A stretch of DNA of 11,634 bases from an uncultured Pirellulales bacterium (GTDB lineage Bacteria; Planctomycetota; Planctomycetia; Pirellulales; Lacipirellulaceae). Made by a program: the position numbers and the translations under genes. The stretch is taken from NCBI GenBank assembly GCA_947258835.1, contig CAMYJY010000055.1, positions 617 to 12,250 of the forward strand, written 5' to 3'. Below, piece by piece: positions 1 through 6,192 of the stretch; the stretch's first letter is position 1; every line of letters begins with the position of its first letter. The notes beneath the pieces are model-generated. The model was not told the origin of the DNA. It saw nothing but the letters and a program-made list of their open reading frames with translations, and made no database searches.

Positions 1-173
1 CCCAACCCAACACGGCGGCGATGTGTTCCCGTGTCCGCGGTTTCCGCCAAGGGCGGCGGCGGCCGGATTCGATCGCGCTGACAACCGAGGCCCGCTCCTC
101 GATGAGGGCCGCGAACGTCCGCAAGCCCAGCCCGGAGGCGGTAATGGCGCAAGAGCGAACCGAAGGATGTCAT
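1..173 (-). pseudogene. XRE-type helix-turn-helix protein, N-terminus, frameshifted and cut by window edge
   Basis: On the minus strand an ATG at 173-171 opens MTSFGSLLRHYRLR, which looks like the first helix of an XRE/Cro-type DNA-binding domain. From about position 126 the match moves to another frame and continues as LRTFAALIEERASVVSAIES, then a basic GRRRPWRKP stretch and REHIAAVLGW, running off the left edge. Together the two parts form a near-complete XRE domain (helix 1, the recognition helix around ASVVSAIE, the closing helix around HIAAVLG). The break lies in a C/G-rich run at about 124-136 and is best explained by one extra base, since removing one gives RLRLGLRTF. It could be a real frameshift, which would make a pseudogene, or a sequencing error. 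What follows the HTH domain is outside the window. Such domains usually belong to transcriptional regulators, sometimes fused to an ImmA-like peptidase, but nothing here decides between these. Confidence 0.6.
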
Positions 174-223
174 GCCAGCTCGGAAGAGGGGTTGCCGGAG
201 AGAGATCAAGACGACTCTACGTC

Positions 224-238
224 TGGTTATGATAACCA
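224..238. promoter_or_regulatory. Perfect 7-1-7 palindrome, candidate operator
   Basis: TGGTTAT-G-ATAACCA is a perfect inverted repeat with a one-base centre. It ends about 50 bases upstream of the minus-strand ATG of the helix-turn-helix gene, where an autoregulatory operator would be expected, and its AT-rich sequence stands out from the GC-rich surroundings. Seen: the palindrome and its position. Inferred: that it is a regulator binding site. Confidence 0.3.
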
Positions 239-290
239 ATGAACTTCAGCCAAGACACGTTTATTTTCTATTTTCATCGTGTGCCGTGTA

Positions 291-382
291 GCGACCAACG
301 GGAGCGGGCAAATATTTTTCGAGCGGTAGCTCGCATCGGCCGGCGGCCCCCCGTTCAAGCCGGGGGCAGGCTCTGCCGCCCC
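291..382 (+). repeat. Dispersed structured repeat R, copy A (full length)
   Basis: This copy of about 92 nt runs from GCGACCAACGGGAGCGGGC to GGCAGGCTCTGCCGCCCC. It can fold into a small hairpin (CGAGC-GGTA-GCTCG at 320-333) and a compound hairpin whose outer arms are GGCGGC (342-347) and GCCGCC (375-380), enclosing GCCCCC/GGGGGC (346-351 with 362-367). Close copies lie at 2111-2200 and 4009-4098 (opposite strand) and 7671-7738 (same strand). It lies in the 400-base gap between the helix-turn-helix gene and carB. It has no gene of its own and is called only from similarity between copies. Confidence 0.85.
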
Positions 383-466
383 ACTTGTAGGAACTGCGTC
401 TGGCAAGCTACGATAAAGCGATTTTAGACCTATTTTTGCTGTCCCCGCGCCGCAAACGGTAAGTAT

Positions 467-530
467 CCGGGAGCGGTCCCATGCCTTCCGAGCGGTAGCT
501 GGCCATGATCGGCGGCCCGGCCCCTGGGCG
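467..530 (+). repeat. Dispersed repeat R, copy B (partial, diverged)
   Basis: The central part resembles copies A and C: GGGAGCGGTCCCATG, then TTCCGAGCGGTAGCT and GGCGGCCCGGCCCC. The first bases of the family (GCGACCAAC) and the inner CCCCCGTTCAAGCCGGGGG hairpin are missing or unrecognisable, so this is a decayed or truncated copy. It ends about 45 bases before the carB start. The 84 bases between copies A and B, and the stretch from 531 to 573, show no gene; the latter has only a T-rich run and no Shine-Dalgarno sequence. Confidence 0.65.
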
Positions 531-573
531 TTATTTTTTGTTGCTCTTTCCTCCATCCTAGATTGTCCCTCTT

Positions 574-2103
574 ATGCCCCGTCGTGACGATATCCACCGT
601 ATTTTGCTGATTGGTTCTGGACCGATTGTGATTGGTCAGGCCTGTGAGTTCGATTATTCCGGGACCCAGGCCTGCAAAGCCCTGCGGGAGGAGGGCTATG
701 AGGTCATTTTGGTAAATTCCAATCCGGCCACGATTATGACCGATCCGGCGACGGCCGATCGCACGTATATCGAGCCCCTGACCTGGCAAATGGTGGCCAA
801 GGTGATTGAGGCGGAGCGGCCCGATGCGCTCTTGCCCACGCTGGGAGGGCAGACCGGTCTCAACCTGGCGATGGATCTGGAGCGGCATGGGGTACTGGAA
901 AAATACGGCGTGGAAATGATCGCCGCCAAGGCCGACGTGATCGACAAAGCGGAAAGCCGGGATCGCTTTAAAGTCGCCATGGGAAAAATTGGCCTCGATG
1001 TGTGCCGCGGTAAAACGGTGCAGACGATTCAGGAGGCCCGCGCGTGGATGCAGAAAATTGGCATGCCTGCCGTCGTGCGACCCAGTTTCACGATGGGGGG
1101 GAGCGGTTCGGCCATCGCCTACAACAAACACGAATTCGACGAGCTGGTGCTGCGGGGGCTCGACCAATCGCCAACCACCGAGGTTCTGATTGAAGAATCG
1201 ATCATCGGTTGGAAAGAGTACGAGATGGAGGTGATGCGCGACGCCGACGACAATGTCGTGATCATTTGCTCGATCGAGAATTTTGATCCGATGGGGGTGC
1301 ATACGGGCGATTCGATTACGGTGGCACCGGCCCAAACACTTTCGGACAAAGAATACCAGCGGATGCGGGATGCCAGTCTGGCCGTGATTCGTGAGATCGG
1401 CGTGGAGACAGGCGGCTCGAATATTCAGTTCGCCATCAATCCGGACGATGGCCGGATGATTGTCATCGAAATGAACCCCCGCGTCAGCCGTTCCAGCGCA
1501 CTGGCCTCCAAGGCCACCGGTTTTCCCATCGCCAAGATCGCCGCCAAGTTGGCCGTGGGTTACCGATTGCATGAGTTGCCCAACGATATCACCCGGGAAA
1601 CCACGGCCTGTTTTGAGCCGTCCATCGACTATGTCGTCACCAAGATCCCCCGTTTTGCCTTCGAAAAATTTCCCGAAGCGGACGATACGCTGACCACGCA
1701 AATGAAAAGCGTGGGGGAGACGATGGCCATTGGCAGCACCTTTAAGGAGTCGTTCCAAAAGGCGCTCCGGGGACTGGAGGTCGGCGCTTTTGGCTGGGGG
1801 TCGGATAGCAATGACTTGTGGGGTACCGACGAGCAACCGGACGAAGAGGAAATACGTGCCAAACTCGCGCGGCCTTGTGCGGAAAGAATTTGGTACCTGC
1901 GGTATGCCTTGAAGTTTGGCATGACCGTCGATCAAGTCTTCGAGCTGACACGCATTGATCGCTGGTTTCTGGATAATCTTCGATCTCGGTATCCGCACGG
2001 TCTTCAAGTCGGTCGACACCTGCGCGGCGGAATTCGAGGCCTACACGCCGTACTACTATTCGACGTACGAGGACGAAGACGAAGTACCGGAGAGAGGGGC
2101 TAG
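574..2103 (+). CDS. carB: Carbamoyl-phosphate synthase large subunit, N-terminal half (carboxyphosphate part)
   Basis: CarB makes carbamoyl phosphate from ammonia (delivered by CarA), bicarbonate and two ATP, for pyrimidine and arginine synthesis in the cytoplasm. This frame begins MPRRDDIHRILLIGSGPIVI, colinear with the E. coli N-terminus, which fixes the ATG. It continues through GQACEFDYSG, the first ATP-grasp domain with RPSFTMGGSGSAIAYN, the EYEMEVMRD strand, CSIENFDPMGVHTGDS and the metal-binding IEMNPRVSRSSALASKATG. Homology ends in the oligomerisation domain at LTRIDRWFLDNL, residue 469 (base 1980). The last 40 residues are out of frame and stop at TAG 2101-2103. The rest of the protein continues in the +1 frame from base 1982, with about 50 residues absent relative to E. 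coli. It may be a disrupted carB, a naturally split subunit, or an assembly fault. No carA lies in the window. Confidence 0.93.
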   Translation: MPRRDDIHRILLIGSGPIVIGQACEFDYSGTQACKALREEGYEVILVNSNPATIMTDPATADRTYIEPLTWQMVAKVIEAERPDALLPTLGGQTGLNLAMDLERHGVLEKYGVEMIAAKADVIDKAESRDRFKVAMGKIGLDVCRGKTVQTIQEARAWMQKIGMPAVVRPSFTMGGSGSAIAYNKHEFDELVLRGLDQSPTTEVLIEESIIGWKEYEMEVMRDADDNVVIICSIENFDPMGVHTGDSITVAPAQTLSDKEYQRMRDASLAVIREIGVETGGSNIQFAINPDDGRMIVIEMNPRVSRSSALASKATGFPIAKIAAKLAVGYRLHELPNDITRETTACFEPSIDYVVTKIPRFAFEKFPEADDTLTTQMKSVGETMAIGSTFKESFQKALRGLEVGAFGWGSDSNDLWGTDEQPDEEEIRAKLARPCAERIWYLRYALKFGMTVDQVFELTRIDRWFLDNLRSRYPHGLQVGRHLRGGIRGLHAVLLFDVRGRRRSTGERG

Positions 2104-3883
2104 GATCCAGGGCGGCAGAGCCTGCCCCCGGCTTGAACGGGGGGCCGCCAACCAAAGCGAGCTGCCGCTCGGAAAACATGGGCCCGCTCCCGTTGGTCGC
2201 TGCACTGCGAGCGAGCGGCAAGGATTTTCACCGGTTGCAGTGCAGGGGCTAGGGGCTAGGGAAGAATCTGCCGCATCGCCCCTAGCCCCTAGCCCCCAGT
2301 CCCTAGCCCCCGACCCTCCGCAGCGCATCATGATTTTGGGGGGCGGCCCCAACCGGATTGGGCAGGGTATCGAATTTGACTACTGCTGTTGTCATGCCAG
2401 TTTTGCCATGCGCGAGCTGGGTTACGAATCGGTGATGGTCAACTCCAATCCGGAAACGGTCAGTACGGATTACGATACCAGTGATCTGTTGTTTTTCGAG
2501 CCGCTGACGGTGGAGGACGTGCTCAATATTGTAGATCGCGTGCAGCCCGTAGGGGTGATTGTGCAGTTTGGCGGCCAGACGCCTCTCAATCTGGCCCGCG
2601 CGCTGAAGACGGCCGGTGTGCCGATCATGGGGACGCCGGTGGCGGCGATCGAAGCGGCCGAGGATCGCGAGAAGTTTCAGCAGTTGCTGGAACGGCTCAA
2701 TCTGCAGCAGCCGGCCAATGGCATTGCGCGGACCATGGATCAAGCCCGCAGGATCGCCGAGCAGATCGATTATCCCCTGCTGGTGCGGCCCAGTTTTGTC
2801 CTGGGCGGGCGGGCCATGGAAATCTGCTATGACAAATCGCAACTCGAAAAATTTGTCGCCGCGGCCTTTCAGGCCGCCCAGGGCCAACCGGTCCTGCTGG
2901 ACCGATTTTTGGAAGGGGCGACGGAGGTGGATGTCGATGCGGTGAGCGATGGTACGCAGGTGATTGTGCCCGGGATCATGGAACATATTGAGGAAGCGGG
3001 TGTTCACTCGGGTGACTCGGCCTGTGCGATTCCCCCGTACAGTTTGCCTGGTCCGGTGGTCCGGGAAATCCGCGCGGCCACCGAGGCCATGGCCCGTGAA
3101 TTGGGTGTTATCGGTTTGATGAATGTGCAATTTGCCGTCAAGGAAGAACACGGCAAGCCGGTGGTGTATGTGATCGAAGCCAATCCGCGGGCCAGCCGCA
3201 CGGTGCCCTTTGTGGCCAAAGCCACGGGCATGCCCGTGGCCAAGATTGCCGCGAAAGTGATGGCTGGCGTGTCGTTGGCGGACCAGGGCGTGACGGCCGA
3301 TCCCGTCCCCAGTCAAGTTTCGGTGAAGGAAAGCGTGTTTCCGTTCCTGAAATTCGCCGGTGTGGATATTGTCCTGGGCCCTGAGATGCGCAGCACGGGG
3401 GAGGTGATGGGGACCAGCTCCCGCTTCAGCTTGGCTTTTGCTAAAAGCCAATTGGCAGCCGGCACGGTGTTGCCCACCGAGGGCAAGGTATTTGTCAGTG
3501 TAGCTCAGCGGGGCAAGGGGCCGGTGGTCGATTTGGCCCGTCGGCTACATGCCATGGGCTATCATCTCCTGTCTTCGGAAGGCACCGCGACGGCGCTGAC
3601 GGCGGCCGGGATTCCCGTCCAGCAAGTCAAGAAAATCCGCGAGGGCCATCCCCATATTCTTGATTTCCTCACCAATGGGGAGGTGGCGCTGGTATTGAAT
3701 ACCCCACAAGGCAAGGGCGCGCGGACGGACGAAGGTCGGATTCGCGCTGCCGCCGTCCAGGCGGGTGTGCCGTGCCTGACCACCATCGAGGCAGCGACCG
3801 CCGCCGTGATGGCACTGGAGTCCTTGCGTGAAGAAGAAATGCAAGTGCAAGCCCTGCAGGACAGGTTTGCCAACGCTGATTAG
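1955..3883 (+). CDS. carB: Carbamoyl-phosphate synthase large subunit, C-terminal half (carbamoyl-phosphate and allosteric parts)
   Basis: True CarB sequence starts in this frame at about 1982 with DLGIRTVFKSVDTCAAEFEA and YYYSTYEDEDE, the end of the oligomerisation domain. About 70 residues foreign to the family follow, roughly 2085-2315, encoded by a repeat R copy and a hairpin. Homology resumes at RIMILGGGPNRIGQGIEFDY and runs to the end: the second ATP-grasp domain (RPSFVLGGRAMEI, EVDVDAVSDG, MEHIEEAGVHSGDS, IEANPRASRTVPFVAKATG) and a C-terminal MGS-like allosteric domain of about 140 residues (from GKVFVSVAQRGKG). The only in-frame starts near the front are TTG 1955, which overlaps the first half, and ATG 2330, which would begin exactly at MILGGGPNRIG. 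Neither has a convincing Shine-Dalgarno sequence. If it is expressed separately, ATG 2330 would exclude both the insert and the oligomerisation remnant. The catalytic motifs look intact, which suggests selection has acted until recently or still does. Confidence 0.9.
   Translation: MIAGFWIIFDLGIRTVFKSVDTCAAEFEAYTPYYYSTYEDEDEVPERGARIQGGRACPRLERGAANQSELPLGKHGPAPVGRCTASERQGFSPVAVQGLGAREESAASPLAPSPQSLAPDPPQRIMILGGGPNRIGQGIEFDYCCCHASFAMRELGYESVMVNSNPETVSTDYDTSDLLFFEPLTVEDVLNIVDRVQPVGVIVQFGGQTPLNLARALKTAGVPIMGTPVAAIEAAEDREKFQQLLERLNLQQPANGIARTMDQARRIAEQIDYPLLVRPSFVLGGRAMEICYDKSQLEKFVAAAFQAAQGQPVLLDRFLEGATEVDVDAVSDGTQVIVPGIMEHIEEAGVHSGDSACAIPPYSLPGPVVREIRAATEAMARELGVIGLMNVQFAVKEEHGKPVVYVIEANPRASRTVPFVAKATGMPVAKIAAKVMAGVSLADQGVTADPVPSQVSVKESVFPFLKFAGVDIVLGPEMRSTGEVMGTSSRFSLAFAKSQLAAGTVLPTEGKVFVSVAQRGKGPVVDLARRLHAMGYHLLSSEGTATALTAAGIPVQQVKKIREGHPHILDFLTNGEVALVLNTPQGKGARTDEGRIRAAAVQAGVPCLTTIEAATAAVMALESLREEEMQVQALQDRFANAD
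2111..2200 (-). repeat. Dispersed repeat R, copy C, inserted in frame within carB
   Basis: This 90-nt copy lies on the minus strand, from GGCGGCAGAGCCTGCCCCCG to GCCCGCTCCCGTTGGTCGC as read on the plus strand. It closely matches the reverse complement of copy A. It sits in the linker joining the oligomerisation domain to the second synthetase half, where E. coli CarB has only about ten residues. The plus-strand carB frame runs through it as GGRACPRLERGAANQSELPL and onward without a stop. Hand translation finds five of its six frames open; only one plus-strand frame meets a TGA. That property would allow such an element to land in coding DNA without ending the protein. Confidence 0.85.
2245..2313. 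repeat. GGGGCTAGGG-type hairpin within carB
   Basis: GGGGCTAGGGGCTAGGG at 2245-2261 pairs perfectly over 17 bp with its complement at 2282-2298, around a 20-nt loop. A further AGTCCCTAGCCCCC unit follows at 2300-2313. It lies just downstream of repeat copy C, and both form part of the in-frame insertion in carB. Translated, it gives a low-complexity stretch rich in Pro, Ser, Ala and Leu. Such a stable stem in a coding region would be expected to slow transcription or translation, but that is inference. Confidence 0.8.
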
Positions 3884-4195
3884 GCCCCCGTTGTATTCCG
3901 TGTGGTTGTTGCAGCACGCATAAGCCGTCGCAGTGACTTGGAGGGAGCCGCAAAAGCTGCGGATTGGGCTTGCTTTTCCGGTGCATTCGTTCCGATGCAA
4001 GCAAGGAGGGAGGCAAAGCCTGCCCCCGGCTGGAACGGGGGGCCGCCGACCACAGCGAGCTACCGCTCGGAAGACGTTGGCCCGCTCCCGTTGGTCGCTC
4101 CAGGTTGCGCATGGATTGGTAAGCGATCACGGAGCACGCACCAGAAGATGGCGTATAAACACTATATTCGCGGCGGCAGCCGCTAGGGGTGACTG
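3884..4195. other. Intergenic region between carB and the TPR-sulfotransferase gene
   Basis: This 312-base gap has no credible gene. Its main content is repeat R copy D. Before it, at about 3969-4004, is a weak imperfect hairpin (CTTGCT...AGCAAG outside, TGCAT/ATGCA inside) with no downstream T-run, so it is a poor terminator candidate. After the repeat comes an AT-richer patch around 4152-4168 (TATAAACACTATATT) that could hold a promoter -10 box, but no matching -35 element is clear. AGGGG at 4185-4189, six bases before the next ATG, is a plausible ribosome-binding site. Confidence 0.5.
4009..4098 (-). repeat. Dispersed repeat R, copy D (full length)
   Basis: It reads on the plus strand as GGAGGCAAAGCCTGCCCCCG, then GGCTGGAACGGGGGGCCGCC and TAGCTCGC-type complement, ending GCCCGCTCCCGTTGGTCGC. 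It is in the same orientation as the carB copy and nearly the same length. Its plus-strand translation in one frame (PAPGWNGGPPTTASYRSEDV) is open, but this is a property of the repeat and not evidence of a protein. It ends 97 bases before the start of the TPR-sulfotransferase gene. Confidence 0.85.
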
Positions 4196-6013
4196 ATGGC
4201 CGTTACCACAGCAGCAACCTGCGCTGCGGCGCTCAACGAATACCGCGCGGGCAATCTACCCCAGGCGGTGCGGCTGCTGCACACCACGCTCCGCCAGAAT
4301 CCGCAGCATAGCGCTGCCAACCATCTGATGGGCTCCATGGCCCTCGAACAGGGCGAGCTGGAGGTGGCACTGGACTACCTCACGCGGGCCGTACGGCACG
4401 AGCCCAAGCGGAGTGATTTCCGTTCCCGTTTGGCGCGGGCTCTGCTCCAGGCGGAACGATTGGAATCGGCCTTGCACCAGGCGCGGCAGGCAGTGCTGCT
4501 GCGTCCGCAGAGTGCGGGAACACACAATTTGCTGGGGGCTATTCTCATCGCTATGGGGCGTTACCGAGAGGCCGCCGACAGCATCCAAGAGGCGCATCGT
4601 CTGGCACCCAAAAGCATTCACATCCTGCTCAACCTAGCGCATGCCCTGTGGCAGGGAAGGCAGTTGGAGACGGCCATTGCGTGTTTTCAGCGGGCGTTGG
4701 CCTTGGGTGAAAATACGGTGGCCGTGCACCTGGCCCTGATCTCACTGTTGTCAGACGTGAACCGCACCGAAGATGCCCTCGAGCACTGTCGCCAGGCCCT
4801 GGCCCTCGATGACCAGGCACTGCCTGTGTACCAACACTATGCCAATCTTTTAGAAGGAACACAACGTTTGCAGGAGGCCATGGCGGTTGTGGTGCGTGGT
4901 CTGGAGCTGGCCCCCCACGATCCGGTCCTCCACATGATTGCTGCGCGCATTGAGCGTCGTGAAGGTCGCTTGGCGGCAGCTACCGAGCGTTTGGAGCGCC
5001 TCGTCGAAACCGGGCACCTGGAAGAGCAGGGACCGCCGCTGCATCTTGAGTTGGGGCAACTTAAAGACTTGGCCGGCGACTACCGACAAGCCTTGGGGCA
5101 TTTTATAGAGGGAAACCGTCTGGCTGCGGCGGAGGCGGAATCAGCCGAGACAGGTGTCGACAAACACAATCTGTTGCGCCGCGTGGAGGCCTTGCGCAAA
5201 CACTGCAACTCCGATTGGGTCGCCTCCTGCCGTCCGACCTCCAGCCCAGAAGTGCTTGATGATCCCGTCTTTGTGATCGGTTTTCCCAGGTCGGGAACGA
5301 CCCTGTTGGATCAGATACTCGATAGCCATCCTGCGATCCAAACGCTGGAAGAAAGGTTGGCCCTCTATCCGCTCCGCAAAAAAATCGAGCAATTGCCGGG
5401 TGGCTACCCCGCCGCGCTGGGGGCCTTGAGCCCGACCGCCGTGCAGGATTTAAGAGACACCTACTTTGGCGTGATCGATCATCACCTGGAGCGGCAGCCG
5501 GGCCGGCTGCTGGTGGATAAGTTTCCGCTCAATCTCATCGACGTACCCTTGATCTGGCGAGTTTTTCCCCAGGCAAAATTATTGCTGGCGATGCGTCACC
5601 CGTGTGATGTCTGCTTGAGTTGTTTCATGCAGTATTTTAGGTTGAACGACGCCATGGCCAATTTCCTGTCACTGGAGGATACAGCCCATCTCTATATCCA
5701 AGTCATGGAGTTATGGCAGCAGTACGCAGCGTGCATTCCCTTGCAGCATTACGCCGTACGCTATGAGGATGTCGTCACATCCTTGGCGATTGAGGCCCGG
5801 CGGATGCTCAAGTTTATTGGTGTTCCTTGGGACGATGCGGTGATGCGCTATGCTGAGCATGCGCAGCAGCGCGGCCGGATCCGCACGCCCAGCTACCATC
5901 AGGTGACCCAACCCATCTACCAGCATGCAAAATTCCGTTGGCACCATTATGCCGACCAAATCCCCGACATCGTCGCGCGGCTGGAGTCGCTGGCCACTGC
6001 CTTTGGCTACTAG
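4196..6013 (+). CDS. TPR-repeat sulfotransferase
   Basis: This 605-residue protein has two parts. Residues about 5-310 are tetratricopeptide-like helix pairs with spaced G/A/Y/P signatures, for example NLPQAVRLLHTTLRQNP, AERLESALHQARQAVLLRP and GRYREAADSIQEAHRLAP; about eight repeats can be counted. Residues about 352-600 form a sulfotransferase domain. FVIGFPRSGTTLLDQIL is the 5'-phosphosulfate-binding loop for PAPS, LLLAMRHPCDVCLSCFMQYF carries the Arg and Ser of the 3'-phosphate-binding motif, and YEDVV follows near residue 523. The family moves sulfate from PAPS to protein tyrosines or carbohydrates, with the TPR part probably binding the acceptor. The acceptor cannot be told from sequence. 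No signal peptide is evident, so it is probably cytoplasmic. ATG 4196 was chosen for its AGGGG site and because the first TPR begins at once. An inverted repeat starts 12 bases after the stop. Confidence 0.9.
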   Translation: MAVTTAATCAAALNEYRAGNLPQAVRLLHTTLRQNPQHSAANHLMGSMALEQGELEVALDYLTRAVRHEPKRSDFRSRLARALLQAERLESALHQARQAVLLRPQSAGTHNLLGAILIAMGRYREAADSIQEAHRLAPKSIHILLNLAHALWQGRQLETAIACFQRALALGENTVAVHLALISLLSDVNRTEDALEHCRQALALDDQALPVYQHYANLLEGTQRLQEAMAVVVRGLELAPHDPVLHMIAARIERREGRLAAATERLERLVETGHLEEQGPPLHLELGQLKDLAGDYRQALGHFIEGNRLAAAEAESAETGVDKHNLLRRVEALRKHCNSDWVASCRPTSSPEVLDDPVFVIGFPRSGTTLLDQILDSHPAIQTLEERLALYPLRKKIEQLPGGYPAALGALSPTAVQDLRDTYFGVIDHHLERQPGRLLVDKFPLNLIDVPLIWRVFPQAKLLLAMRHPCDVCLSCFMQYFRLNDAMANFLSLEDTAHLYIQVMELWQQYAACIPLQHYAVRYEDVVTSLAIEARRMLKFIGVPWDDAVMRYAEHAQQRGRIRTPSYHQVTQPIYQHAKFRWHHYADQIPDIVARLESLATAFGY

Positions 6014-6024
6014 GGACGAGCCGC

Positions 6025-6146
6025 GTTCCCGTCATTCCCGCTGCTGTCCTACGTCATTCCCGCGCAGGCGGGAATCCATGAAGTACGAGAACCTTTCCGA
6101 GTGCCTGGATTCCCGCTTGCGGGGGAATGACGTAGGCAGCGGGAAC
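6025..6146. repeat. ATTCCCGC/GCGGGAAT palindromic element (dRS3-like), small copy
   Basis: The core arms are 28 nt, 6051-6078 (ACGTCATTCCCGCGCAGG... ending GGGAATCCA) and 6106-6133 (starting TGGATTCCCGCTTGCGG). Each arm contains its own short ATTCCCGC...GCGGGAAT palindrome, and the two arms are complementary to each other around a 27-nt loop. An outer pair (GTTCCCG and CTGCTGTCCT at 6025-6050, against AGGCAGCGGGAAC at 6134-6146) extends the stem. Similar ATTCCC-N-GGGAAT repeats are widespread in bacteria, best known as Neisseria dRS3. It lies directly after the sulfotransferase stop and could shape the 3' end of that mRNA. A second, expanded element of this kind lies at 7322-7521. Confidence 0.85.
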
Positions 6147-6192
6147 CTGACCGCCCATCTTTTCGCTCTTCACGTGGTTCGCTCTGCTGCCT

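Noticed and set aside
21..242. Plus-strand open frames of 69-73 residues at the left edge
   Set aside because: They lie opposite the better-supported minus-strand helix-turn-helix gene, have Arg/Gly/Pro-rich composition and resemble no family.
227..556. Minus-strand open frame of 109 residues
   Set aside because: It is almost wholly the translation of repeat copies A and B, with no independent evidence of a protein.
538..564. TTGTTG and TAGATT as a promoter for carB
   Set aside because: The spacing is only 15 bases, both boxes are weak, and the start codon follows after nine bases. Such matches are expected by chance in a T-rich patch.
430..2019. Long minus-strand open frame of 529 residues opposite carB
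   Set aside because: It is the antisense shadow of a conserved gene. Its His/Arg/Gly-rich composition is typical of reverse frames in GC-rich DNA. The same applies to 2303-3451.
3902..4186. Plus-strand open frames of 87-94 residues before the sulfotransferase gene
   Set aside because: They are translations of repeat copy D and its flanks.
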